Assembly: GCA_964636405.1 (NCBI GenBank)
Contig: CAZWSI010000001.1
Coordinates: forward strand, 79,635-143,634
DNA length: 64,000 nt
Direction of reading: 5' to 3'
DNA from: CAZKGE01 sp964636405
GTDB taxonomy: Bacteria > Bacillota > Clostridia > Christensenellales > CAG-138
The notes beneath the pieces were generated by a model. That model did not search any database, was not told where the DNA came from, and saw nothing but the letters and a program-made list of their open reading frames with translations. A program made the translations under genes and the position numbers. Positions 1-7,201 of this stretch are shown here, one piece after another; the first letter of the stretch is position 1; the number at the start of each line of letters is the position of its first letter.

Positions 1-521
1 CCGGGCGAGGTGAGCGAGCTTTGGCGCGCGCGGTGAATCTTTTGATGGAGCGAAAGAAGAATGTGCCGGAGCGTGCGGCTCTGGCACGCGTCGTAGATGA
101 TCTCGTGAAAACGGGTGTCGAGGCGCACAAGATGCTCCGTATCGCCCTTGCGGGTATACAGATCCATCAGCTCCGCCGCTTCCGTCATGCGGTCAAGCTG
201 CTCGGGGGTAATGCGCTCGGCCGCCCACGCGGCCGCCTGACCCTCGAGCAGGAGACGAATCTTGAACACATCCTCGATATCCTCGTTTGTAATCGCGTTG
301 ACGACCACGCCTCGGTTTGGGTAGGAGGTTACCAGCTCCTCGAGCTCGAGCTGCTTGAGCGCCTCGCGCACGGGGGTGCGGCTCACGCCCAGCTCCTCGG
401 CGATTTTCAACTCTACAAGGCAGTCCCCCGCCTGAAAACGCCCTTCGGTAATGCTGTCGCGCAACTGTTTATAGACCCAATTGGAAAGCGTGCCATAGTC
501 GCGGCTGTCGCCTGAAGACAT
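1..521 (-). CDS. GntR/FadR-family transcriptional regulator (3' end outside the window)
   Basis: Reading leftward from the ATG at 521 gives 173 codons with no stop before the window edge. Residues about 10-75 form a GntR winged-helix domain, with the helix containing ELGVSRTPVREAL. It is followed by a helical FCD-type effector domain beginning near NEDIEDVFKIRLLLEGQAA and including the FHEIIYDA helix typical of FadR-subfamily metal and ligand sites. Such proteins repress small metabolic operons in response to a carboxylate ligand; the target is not visible here. It is divergent from the spoIIIA operon, with about 100 bp between them. Family call is confident; ligand unknown. Confidence 0.85.
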   Translation of the reverse strand, partial: MSSGDSRDYGTLSNWVYKQLRDSITEGRFQAGDCLVELKIAEELGVSRTPVREALKQLELEELVTSYPNRGVVVNAITNEDIEDVFKIRLLLEGQAAAWAAERITPEQLDRMTEAAELMDLYTRKGDTEHLVRLDTRFHEIIYDACQSRTLRHILLSLHQKIHRARQSSLTSP

Positions 522-545
522 GCTGCCGTTCACTTCCTTTATGCT

Positions 546-574
546 ATTTTAACGTGTTTTGCGCACGAATACAA
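546..574 (-). promoter_or_regulatory. Promoter of the GntR-family gene
   Basis: On the minus strand TTGTAT (569-574) and TAAAAT (546-551) are separated by 17 bp, a good sigma-A match, and lie about 25 bp upstream of the ATG at 521. A separate forward promoter for spoIIIAA must share this 100-bp gap; a sigma-E site is expected from other spore formers but I could not assign it with confidence. Confidence 0.55.
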
Positions 575-622
575 GCATATATACGGGAATAGATTTGGAC
601 AAAGAAAGGGAGGCGGGTGGCG

Positions 623-1594
623 ATGCGGCAAACGGCGGACTGGCGCGAAAGGCTTGCGCCATATCTTACGGCGGGGCTCAACGCCATGCTGGGCAACCTT
701 TCCGAGGTGAGCGGCGCGGAGGAGCTGCGCATACGGGCCGGACAGCCCCTGCAGCTTGTGAGCGACCGCAGCGAGCGGCTCCTCTTTGCCCCGGGCGGCC
801 GGCCGGCGGCCTCCGCGCAGGACGTGGTGGAAATCTTTGCGCGGCTGTGCGAGCAATCGGTCTATGCCTTTGCCCACGAGCTGCGCGGCGGGTACGTAAC
901 GCTTCCGGGCGGCTTCCGGGTGGGCGTGGCGGGCCGGAGCGTGATGGAGGACGGAAGGCTGCACCACATCGCGGACGTAACAAGCCTGAACATCCGCATC
1001 CCCCGGCAGGCGGCGGGCGCGGCCACGGCGCTTCTCCCCAGCATCACGGACAGCGCGGGGCGCGTGCTACCCACGCTCATCGTTTCCCCACCCGGCTGCG
1101 GCAAAACGACCATGCTGCGGGACATCGCGCGCCAGAGCGCGGGCGGCCTCGGGCCGCTCTCTCCCATGCGGGTCGCGGTGGTGGATACGCGCTGCGAGCT
1201 TGCCGGGGCCTGGCGCGGCGCGCCGCAATTTGATCTCGGGCCGCGCACGGATGTGCAGTCAGGCGGCACAAAGGCCGACGGCATCCGCCAGATGCTCTGC
1301 TCCATGTCGCCCGAGCTGCTGGTAACAGACGAGCTTTCCGCCATGGAGGACGCGTGGGCGGCGCTGGACGCGGCAAGCGCGGGGGTGCATCTGGTCGCCA
1401 GCGCGCATGCGCCCGCGCTGGGCGCGGTGATGAAGCGGCCGGTGCTCTACGCGCTCATCAGCGCGCGGGTGTTCGAGCGCTATGTGCTGCTTGGCCGCAG
1501 CAGGGGCCCCGGCACGGTGGAGGCCGTGTTCGACGGCGCGTTTCAAAAGGTTTTTTTCGGGGAGGCGCTATGGCGAAAGCAATTGCAATTTTAG
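623..1594 (+). CDS. spoIIIAA: Stage III sporulation protein AA, secretion-type ATPase
   Basis: A 323-residue P-loop ATPase that powers the SpoIIIA-SpoIIQ channel linking mother cell and forespore. The Walker A motif is GCGKTT, preceded by VSPP (around residue 160), and a Walker B-like stretch LLVTDELSAMEDA follows near residue 240, as in type II/IV secretion ATPases. I chose ATG 623 because GGGAGG at 608-613 sits nine bases upstream; an in-frame GTG at 617 would be only three bases from it. First gene of the spoIIIAA-AH operon; its 3' end overlaps spoIIIAB by 25 bp. Confidence 0.95.
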   Translation: MRQTADWRERLAPYLTAGLNAMLGNLSEVSGAEELRIRAGQPLQLVSDRSERLLFAPGGRPAASAQDVVEIFARLCEQSVYAFAHELRGGYVTLPGGFRVGVAGRSVMEDGRLHHIADVTSLNIRIPRQAAGAATALLPSITDSAGRVLPTLIVSPPGCGKTTMLRDIARQSAGGLGPLSPMRVAVVDTRCELAGAWRGAPQFDLGPRTDVQSGGTKADGIRQMLCSMSPELLVTDELSAMEDAWAALDAASAGVHLVASAHAPALGAVMKRPVLYALISARVFERYVLLGRSRGPGTVEAVFDGAFQKVFFGEALWRKQLQF

Positions 1595-2085
1595 GCGCGT
1601 TTCTGTTCTGCAGCTTGATCGGCTTCCGCTTTTCGGCGCGGTATACGCAGCGGCTGCGGGCACTTTTGGCCACGGAAACGGGGGTGAAGCGCATGCTTAC
1701 GGCGCTTTCCTACAGCCGGCTGCCGCTGCGCGAAATTGCGGCGCGGCCCGTTTACGGGGAGGCGCAGCCGCTCTTTGACGCGTTTGCCGACGGGCTTTCG
1801 GAGGGTCGGACGGCGGCGGACGCGTGGAACGGGGCGCTTGAAAAATGCGCTGTGGACGACGCGAACTTCTCCGCCCTCACAAGCGAGGATCGGGCGCTGA
1901 TTACGGGCTTCTCCGCCTCTCTGGGCGCGACCGACTGCCGCGCGCAGCGGGAAAGCGGCGATATGCTCCTCGCGGGGCTTGCGGAGGCCGCGGTCTCCGC
2001 CTCGGCGCAGGCGGCGGGCAAGAGCCGCGTTGCGCGCGCGATGGGCCTGCTGCTGGGCGCGGCCATCGCCATCCTTTTGCTGTAA
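1570..2085 (+). CDS. spoIIIAB: Stage III sporulation protein AB
   Basis: A 171-residue membrane protein with an N-terminal transmembrane helix (residues 2-20), a cytoplasmic helical region and a C-terminal hydrophobic helix (GLLLGAAIAILLL). This matches the SpoIIIAB/GspF-like platform subunit of the SpoIIIA channel in length and topology. ATG 1570 lies inside the end of spoIIIAA and is preceded by GGGGAGG, so the two are translationally coupled. Position between the ATPase and spoIIIAC supports the call. Confidence 0.9.
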   Translation: MAKAIAILGAFLFCSLIGFRFSARYTQRLRALLATETGVKRMLTALSYSRLPLREIAARPVYGEAQPLFDAFADGLSEGRTAADAWNGALEKCAVDDANFSALTSEDRALITGFSASLGATDCRAQRESGDMLLAGLAEAAVSASAQAAGKSRVARAMGLLLGAAIAILLL

Positions 2086-2098
2086 GCGGGGGCGGCGC

Positions 2099-2296
2099 AT
2101 GGATGTGGAAGTGCTGTTTAAAATCGCGGGAGTCGGCATCATTGCGGCGATCGTTACGCAATTGCTCAAGCAGAGCGGCCGGGATGAGATGGGAACCATC
2201 GCGGCCGTCTGCGGGCTTATACTCGGGCTGCTGATGATGCTGAACATGATCGAGGAGCTGTTTTCCACGGTGCGGCAGGTGTTCAACTTCTATTGA
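2099..2296 (+). CDS. spoIIIAC: Stage III sporulation protein AC
   Basis: A 65-residue integral membrane protein with two hydrophobic helices (about residues 6-24 and 32-50) separated by the short loop KQSGRDEM. The length and the central loop are those of SpoIIIAC, a small membrane component of the mother-cell channel complex. The ATG at 2099 follows GGGGGCGGCG, a weak ribosome-binding site, 13 bp after the spoIIIAB stop. Confidence 0.92.
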   Translation: MDVEVLFKIAGVGIIAAIVTQLLKQSGRDEMGTIAAVCGLILGLLMMLNMIEELFSTVRQVFNFY

Positions 2297-2311
2297 AAAC
2301 CAGGAGCGGAC

Positions 2312-2710
2312 ATGCAGATTTTTTCCATCGTCCTGTTGGCCGTTTGCGGCGTGTCGCTGACCGTGCTGCTCAAGAGCGTGCGGCCCGAGCTTGCGCCCGT
2401 GAGCGGCGCGGCGACGGGCGTGGCGGTGCTGCTGCTCGTGATGGGCGAGCTGACGGGCCTGCTTGACGCCATCCGCGCGGCGGCCGCGCAATACGGGCTG
2501 GACAGCGCGTATATCGGGGTGCTTGTCAAGATTGTGGGCATCGCGTACGTGGCGCAGCTTGGCGCGCAGATCTGCCGCGATGCGGGCGAGGGCGCGGCCG
2601 CCGCCAAGGTGGAGCTGGGCGGCCGCGTGCTCATCCTCACCGCCGCCATGCCCGCCGCGATGGGCGTGCTGTCCATCGCGACAAGTCTGCTTAAGGAGGC
2701 CACGCCGTGA
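2312..2710 (+). CDS. spoIIIAD: Stage III sporulation protein AD
   Basis: A 132-residue polytopic membrane protein with four hydrophobic stretches, matching SpoIIIAD in length. Start ATG 2312 follows the SD-like CAGGAG with about seven bases spacing. The C-terminal codons overlap the spoIIIAE start by four bases (ATG at 2707, stop at 2708-2710), which indicates coupled translation inside the operon. Confidence 0.93.
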   Translation: MQIFSIVLLAVCGVSLTVLLKSVRPELAPVSGAATGVAVLLLVMGELTGLLDAIRAAAAQYGLDSAYIGVLVKIVGIAYVAQLGAQICRDAGEGAAAAKVELGGRVLILTAAMPAAMGVLSIATSLLKEATP

Positions 2711-3897
2711 AGCGAACGCTTTGGGGTGCGCTCCTTGTGCTCGCGGCGCTCCTGCTGCCCGTTTCAGCGCTGGCCGAAGAAGCGGCGGACAGCGGCGGGG
2801 ACGCGGAAGCCGACGTTTCCATCGAGGATGGCGTGACGCACTGGCTCGACAAGCTCGAGCTGGGCGCGTGGGACGCGTGGCTTGCGGGCATGCCGGAGGA
2901 TGTGCGCGCGCTGTGGGAGGGCGTGCGCGTTTCCGCGCTTGTGGAGCGCATCGCCGCAACGGGCGAGCTCCCGGAGGCGGAATCGCTCCTTACGGCGCTT
3001 ATGGGCGCGCTGAAAAGCGAGCTTGCGGCGGGCGCCGGGATGCTCGCGGCGCTCGTGGGGCTCGCGGTGCTTTCGGGACTCATCCGGGCGCTGGCGGGCG
3101 AGGGGGGCGGCGCGGCGGATACGGCGGCCTTTGTGCTGCGCTGCTTTTGCCTGAGCTTTGTGCTGGCCTGCTGCGCGGGCCTCGCGGCGGACGCGGTGAA
3201 AAGCGTAACGCGCCTCACCGGCTGCATGGAGCTGGCGCTGCCCGCCCTCTTTGCGCTGCTCTCCGCCGTGGGCGGCGCGGCGGGCGCGGGCGTGCTCCAG
3301 CCGGCCGCCACGGTGCTGTGCGGCACGGTAGCGGGGATAACCACGCGCGTGGTCGTGCCGCTCGCGCTCGTTTCCGGGGCGCTCTCCATGCTCGATCAGC
3401 TCACGGGCCGCGCGCGGCTTTCCGAGCTGGCGGCGCTGTTTAAACAGGGCGCCAAGTGGCTGCTCGGCGCGCTCTCCACGCTCTATATCGGCTCGACCGC
3501 CGTGCGGGGCATGGCGGCGGCGGCCTATGACGGCGTGAGCGTGCGCACGGCCAAGTACGCAGCCGGAAGCCTCCTGCCCATTTCGGGCGGCATGCTCTCG
3601 GGCACGATAGATACGCTTCTTAGCTGCGCGGCGCTCGTGAAAAACGCGGCGGGGATTGTGACCATGCTCCTCGCGGCAAGCTGCGCCGTGCTGCCGCTTG
3701 TCAAGCTCCTGGCTTCCATGCTGCTTTTCCGGGCGGCGGCTGCCGTGGCCCAGCCCGTTGCCGAGGAAAAGCTGCCCAAGCTGTACGCGGCGGCGGCGGA
3801 CCTGACCGCATACCTCTTTGCGGCGGGCTTCGCGGTGGCGCTCATGTTTATCATAACGGCCGCGCTCGCTACGGGCATGGGCAGCCTGGGACTATAG
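2707..3897 (+). CDS. spoIIIAE: Stage III sporulation protein AE
   Basis: A 396-residue polytopic protein with a cleavable-looking signal (LLVLAALLLPVSALAEE, ending near residue 24), an extracytoplasmic stretch to about residue 95, then roughly eight transmembrane helices. SpoIIIAE is the largest membrane subunit of the SpoIIIA complex and has this layout and length. The start overlaps spoIIIAD by four bases. The 3' end is followed eight bases later by the spoIIIAF start. Confidence 0.95.
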   Translation: MKRTLWGALLVLAALLLPVSALAEEAADSGGDAEADVSIEDGVTHWLDKLELGAWDAWLAGMPEDVRALWEGVRVSALVERIAATGELPEAESLLTALMGALKSELAAGAGMLAALVGLAVLSGLIRALAGEGGGAADTAAFVLRCFCLSFVLACCAGLAADAVKSVTRLTGCMELALPALFALLSAVGGAAGAGVLQPAATVLCGTVAGITTRVVVPLALVSGALSMLDQLTGRARLSELAALFKQGAKWLLGALSTLYIGSTAVRGMAAAAYDGVSVRTAKYAAGSLLPISGGMLSGTIDTLLSCAALVKNAAGIVTMLLAASCAVLPLVKLLASMLLFRAAAAVAQPVAEEKLPKLYAAAADLTAYLFAAGFAVALMFIITAALATGMGSLGL

Positions 3898-3905
3898 GAG
3901 GGCGC

Positions 3906-4084
3906 ATGCAAGGCATCATCGGCTTTTCCCTGCAAATTGCGGCCATGTCGGTGCTTTCGGCGGTGTTTGAGCAGCTTGTACCCGACGGCCCGCTTAACGC
4001 TGCGCGACCGTTGGCATCGGACTCGTATTTGTAGCGGCAATTTCCGCACAAATCATCGGCATATTCGAAGGAATGGGGGTATAG
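3906..4084 (+). pseudogene. spoIIIAF: Stage III sporulation protein AF remnant, short and apparently frameshifted
   Basis: The slot between spoIIIAE and spoIIIAG normally holds spoIIIAF (about 200 residues in Bacillus). Here ATG 3906 (after GGAGGGCGC) opens a 42-codon frame containing FSLQIAAMSVLSAVFEQLVPDG, which matches the first SpoIIIAF membrane helix and the conserved polar loop, but it stops at 4034. The second hydrophobic helix, GIGLVFVAAISAQIIGIF, lies in the frame ending at 4084. One extra base near 3999-4005 (GCTGCGCGACC) would join them into about 60 residues. Even joined it lacks the usual soluble domain. Either a real lesion, a single-base sequencing error, or an unusually short protein. 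Confidence 0.7.
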
Positions 4085-4086
4085 AT

Positions 4087-4686
4087 ATGCAAAAGGAGAG
4101 GAACGCGGAAAGAGGCGCGGGACTGTGGAAAAGGCTCCTTGCCGCGCTGCGCAAAAACCGCAAACTGGAGCTTGCGTGCTACGGCGCGCTCGCGCTCCTC
4201 GTCGCGGCGCTCTATCTTGCGGGGAGCGGCGCGGAAAAGCGGCGCGAGGCGCGGGTAAGCGTCGTCTCCACCGCCGAAAGCAATTTGACGGCGGATACCG
4301 AGGCGCGCTTAAGGGAGGTGCTTTCCTGCATTCGCGGGGCGGGAAAGGTCGAGGTCATGATCACCTACGAAACGGGCACGGAGCTTGTGCCCGCCATGCG
4401 TACCAAGGTGAACAGCACAAACACGGAATCCAGCGGCGGAAACGAGCTGAGCACCAGCACCCAGCGCACGGAGGACACGGAGGTAGCCACGGTATCGTGG
4501 CAGGAGGGCGACAGCCCCATCGTGCTGAAGGAAAGGGAGCCCACGGTGCGCGGCGTCATCGTGGTGGCGGAGGGCGCGGCGGATATCCGCGTGATGCTGG
4601 ATCTGCAGCGCGCCGTGCGCGCGGTGCTGGACGTGCCGCTCACCGCCGTGGAGGTATTCGAGTATGCGGCAAACGATATGGATTGA
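4087..4686 (+). CDS. spoIIIAG: Stage III sporulation protein AG
   Basis: A 199-residue single-pass protein: cytoplasmic N-terminus, one transmembrane helix (about residues 30-49, YGALALLVAALYLAG) and a soluble domain starting near residue 75 (LREVLSCIRGAGKVEVMITYETG). This ring-building domain forms the large SpoIIIAG ring of the channel in the intermembrane space. Start ATG 4087 is three bases after the spoIIIAF-frame stop, and the family N-terminus begins here although the frame is open further upstream. Confidence 0.95.
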   Translation: MQKERNAERGAGLWKRLLAALRKNRKLELACYGALALLVAALYLAGSGAEKRREARVSVVSTAESNLTADTEARLREVLSCIRGAGKVEVMITYETGTELVPAMRTKVNSTNTESSGGNELSTSTQRTEDTEVATVSWQEGDSPIVLKEREPTVRGVIVVAEGAADIRVMLDLQRAVRAVLDVPLTAVEVFEYAANDMD

Positions 4687-4701
4687 GGAGGGAAAGGGAC
4701 T

Positions 4702-5241
4702 ATGGCAAGCAAGGGCAGTTTCAGAATGAAGGGCAAGCCCGCGTTCAACAAAAAGATCGTCACGCTCGTGGGCGTGGGGATCATCCTCGCGGGCGCGGTG
4801 GCGGCAAACCTTCTGCTTGGGGACAAGGCGCGCGGCGGCACGCTGGGCGGCGCTTCCGAGCCGGAGGGCGGCGCGGTGTCGGCCAGCGCGGGCGCGACGG
4901 GCTTTTTCGAATCGTTCCGCACGCAGCGGGATACGACGCGCGAAAAGGAGATCGCCTACATCGACACGATCATCGCCGCGGGCGCGGACGAGGAAACCAT
5001 GGCCGAGGCGCAGCAGCAAAAGCTCGCCATCGTGGACAGCATGGAGAAGGAGATGACCGTGGAGAGCCTCCTGCGCGCCAAGGGCTTTACGGACGCGGCG
5101 GTCACGCTGCATACGGGCTCGGTTAACGTGATCGTCAAGGCGGAGCAGCTCAGCGACGAGCAGGTGGCGCAGGTGCTGGATATCGTGATTCGGGAGACGG
5201 GCGAAAGCGCGGAGAACATCAAGCTGACCACCTCCCAGTGA
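4702..5241 (+). CDS. spoIIIAH: Stage III sporulation protein AH
   Basis: A 179-residue protein with one N-terminal transmembrane helix (residues 19-40) and a C-terminal domain (about 75-179) of the YscJ/FliF-like ring-building type that pairs with forespore SpoIIQ. It carries the typical helix REKEIAYIDTIIAAG followed by MEKEMTVESLLRAKGF. Good SD GAGGAGGG upstream of ATG 4702. Last gene of the spoIIIA operon; about 145 bp separate it from asp23. Confidence 0.95.
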   Translation: MASKGSFRMKGKPAFNKKIVTLVGVGIILAGAVAANLLLGDKARGGTLGGASEPEGGAVSASAGATGFFESFRTQRDTTREKEIAYIDTIIAAGADEETMAEAQQQKLAIVDSMEKEMTVESLLRAKGFTDAAVTLHTGSVNVIVKAEQLSDEQVAQVLDIVIRETGESAENIKLTTSQ

Positions 5242-5328
5242 GGCGGGACGCGGCAAAAACCGGCTCCGCGGCGCGCTTTGCAAAAGTGGCGCGAGGGTGA
5301 TTTGTGCGCGGGGCCGGGGTTTTGCTTA

Positions 5329-5357
5329 TTTACATCGGCGGGAATCGTTGATATAAT
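5329..5357 (+). promoter_or_regulatory. Sigma-A promoter of the asp23-amaP cluster
   Basis: TTTACA (5329-5334) and a consensus TATAAT (5352-5357) with exactly 17 bp between, in an AT-rich pocket 30 bp upstream of the asp23 start. Strong vegetative promoter, separating this cluster from the sporulation operon before it. Confidence 0.8.
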
Positions 5358-5386
5358 TTCGCTAAAGAACTGTCAGGAGGTGCACT

Positions 5387-5884
5387 ATGGCTGAAAAGAT
5401 CGAAATCAGCGCCGAAACCGAGGTTAAGGACGGCGGACGTATTATTTTTTCCGACGAAGTGGTCGCCACCATCGCCGCGCTGGCCACGGCGGATGTGCCC
5501 GGCGTATTCGCCATGAGCGGCGGCGTTGTCGAGGACTTTACCGAAAAGCTCGGCCGCAAGAACCTCACCAAGGGCGTGAAGGTCGAGGTGGGCGCCGAGG
5601 AGGCGGCCGTCGACCTGTCTCTGATTATCCAGTACGGCTTCCGCATCCAGGAGGTTTGCCAGAATGTGCAAAAGGCCGTGCAGAACGCCATTGAAACCAT
5701 GACGGGCCTTCGCGTGGTGGAGATCAACGTGTTTGTGCAGTCCATCAATTTCGACGTTCCCGACCTCAAGGCCGAGAAGAAGGAAAAGAAGGAAAAGGAA
5801 CGCCTCGAGAAGGAAGCCGAAAAGGAAGCCGAGCGCGCCGAAAAGGCCAAGGCCGCCGAGCCGGAGCCGCCCCGGGTCAAGTAA
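5387..5884 (+). CDS. Asp23/Gls24 family envelope-stress protein
   Basis: A 165-residue protein of the Asp23/Gls24 (DUF322) family, membrane-associated proteins tied to cell-envelope stress. The core (about 15-125) contains the family's VVATIAALATADVPGVFAM segment and a second half beginning VCQNVQKAVQNAIE. The last 40 residues are a highly charged Lys/Glu/Ala helix (KAEKKEKKEKERLEKE) that looks like an extended coil. CAGGAGG precedes the ATG. The AmaP-like anchor and a DUF2273 protein follow in the same direction, the usual partners. Confidence 0.92.
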   Translation: MAEKIEISAETEVKDGGRIIFSDEVVATIAALATADVPGVFAMSGGVVEDFTEKLGRKNLTKGVKVEVGAEEAAVDLSLIIQYGFRIQEVCQNVQKAVQNAIETMTGLRVVEINVFVQSINFDVPDLKAEKKEKKEKERLEKEAEKEAERAEKAKAAEPEPPRVK

Positions 5885-5924
5885 GCCGGAGACGCGGGCC
5901 GCGCGGGAACAAACGCGGCGCATG

Positions 5925-5948
5925 GGCGGAGCAGCCACTCCGCCTTTT
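5925..5948 (+). terminator. Intrinsic terminator or attenuator between asp23 and amaP
   Basis: GGCGGAG (5925-5931) and CTCCGCC (5938-5944) pair perfectly around a 6-base loop and are followed by TTTT. It would cut most transcripts after asp23 and let a fraction continue into amaP, fitting the need for more Asp23 than anchor. Confidence 0.65.
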
Positions 5949-5974
5949 ACGAATGAGAAGGGAAGTCAAACGCA

Positions 5975-6538
5975 ATGAAGCTTAAGGTGTTCGACCGTAT
6001 TCTGCTGGCCATATTGCTGATTGCGGCCATTGTGGTGTCGTTTGTGCTCTTTGGCGTGAGCGCCAATGTTATTAAGGAAGGGGTCGCGCAGGATTTTGTC
6101 TCGCTGTTTTACGCCTATACGCAAAACAGGCTCATTCTGGCGGGGTCCGGCCTTGTGCTGCTGCTTGTCTGCCTCAAGCTTCTCTTTGCGGGCCGCGGGG
6201 AGAAAACGCCCGAGCAGCCCCGCTCCGCTCTGATCCGCCAGGGCGAGCTGGGCGGCTGCTACATCACCCTCGCCGCCGTGGACGGCATGGTGCAGAAGCA
6301 CTGCCGCGCGCAGGAGCGCGTGAAGGACTGCGTTACGAACGTGACTGCGGTCGAGGGCGGGATCCATGTGGCCGTCCGCCTCACGGTGCTGGCGGATACG
6401 GATGTGCTGACTCTCACGCAGGAGCTGCAAAAGTCGCTCAAGTCGTATGTGGAGGGGCTGACGGGCATTGCGGTGCTGGACGTGGGCATTCTGGTGGAAA
6501 CGGCCGCGTCGCCCGCCGCAACGCCCGCGCGCGTATGA
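5975..6538 (+). CDS. amaP: Alkaline shock response membrane anchor protein AmaP
   Basis: A 187-residue protein with two N-terminal transmembrane helices (about 8-28 and 52-68) and a C-terminal soluble domain (about 85-175, GGCYITLAAVDGMVQKHCRAQ...) that itself resembles Asp23. AmaP recruits Asp23 to the membrane. The gene lies 90 bp after asp23 behind a terminator-like hairpin, with AAGGGAAG as ribosome-binding site. Confidence 0.88.
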   Translation: MKLKVFDRILLAILLIAAIVVSFVLFGVSANVIKEGVAQDFVSLFYAYTQNRLILAGSGLVLLLVCLKLLFAGRGEKTPEQPRSALIRQGELGGCYITLAAVDGMVQKHCRAQERVKDCVTNVTAVEGGIHVAVRLTVLADTDVLTLTQELQKSLKSYVEGLTGIAVLDVGILVETAASPAATPARV

Positions 6539-6556
6539 TAAAGGAGAACGGCATAC

Positions 6557-6784
6557 ATGGATAAATGGGTGGAGTTTCTGCGCGCGAATCGCTGGACAAT
6601 TCTGCTGGCAGCGCTGGGCTTGTTGCTGGCGATTCTTTTCCTGACCATCGGATTTTGGAAAACCATGCTGATCGTGCTCGTCGTGGGGCTGTGCTTTCTC
6701 ATTGGCGCCGTGCTGGATCACGGCGGCACGTCGGCTGTTTCCACTTTTTTAAGTAAGCTTTTTGATAAGGACGCCGGAAAATGA
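6557..6784 (+). CDS. DUF2273 small integral membrane protein
   Basis: A 75-residue protein with two closely spaced hydrophobic helices (about 13-33 and 36-56) and a short charged tail. This is the DUF2273 protein that regularly accompanies asp23 and amaP in Firmicutes and is thought to act at the membrane with them. AAGGAG precedes the ATG. It overlaps nusB by four bases. Confidence 0.85.
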   Translation: MDKWVEFLRANRWTILLAALGLLLAILFLTIGFWKTMLIVLVVGLCFLIGAVLDHGGTSAVSTFLSKLFDKDAGK

Positions 6785-7197
6785 GCAGACCTGTAGCGCG
6801 CGAGGTCGCGATGAAACGGGTATATGCCGAGATGCTTGGCGGCGACGCCACGCCCGACGCCATACTCGAGCAATCCAATATTTCCGAAACGCTTGAGCCG
6901 GACGAGCTCGCCTTTGTGGACGATGTGGTCGCCGGCGTATTCTCGCACGCCGAGGAATTGGACACGCTGGTGGATCGCTATGCCGTGGACTGGGCCATCG
7001 GCCGCATCGCGCGGGTGGATTTGGCCATTCTACGGGTATCGGTCTATGAGCTTTTGTACCGGCGCGACGTGCCCACGGGCGCGTCCATCAACGAGGCGGT
7101 GGAGCTTTCCAAACGCTTCGGCGGGGAGCGCTCCTATGCCTTTGTCAACGGAATATTGGGCTCCGTTGCCAAGTCCCTGCCCGAAAACGGGGCCTAA
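6781..7197 (+). CDS. nusB: Transcription antitermination factor NusB
   Basis: A 138-residue all-helical NusB: starts SRPVAREVAMKRVYAEML, and has the conserved central VVAGVFSHAEELD and the C-terminal hallmark VPTGASINEAVELSKRFGGERSYAFVNGIL, split here only by description. NusB with NusE binds boxA RNA for rRNA antitermination. Starts in a four-base overlap with the DUF2273 gene. Confidence 0.97.
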   Translation: MSRPVAREVAMKRVYAEMLGGDATPDAILEQSNISETLEPDELAFVDDVVAGVFSHAEELDTLVDRYAVDWAIGRIARVDLAILRVSVYELLYRRDVPTGASINEAVELSKRFGGERSYAFVNGILGSVAKSLPENGA

Positions 7198-7201
7198 GGC
7201 C

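Noticed and set aside
522..622. Sigma-E promoter for spoIIIAA
   Set aside because: Only partial matches (AATACAAG as -10) with no convincing -35 spacing, so it was not listed.
5256..5326. Terminator after spoIIIAH (AAAACCGGCTCCGC ... GCGGGGCCGGGGTTTT)
   Set aside because: The arms are about 40 bases apart and imperfect, so the call would be speculative.
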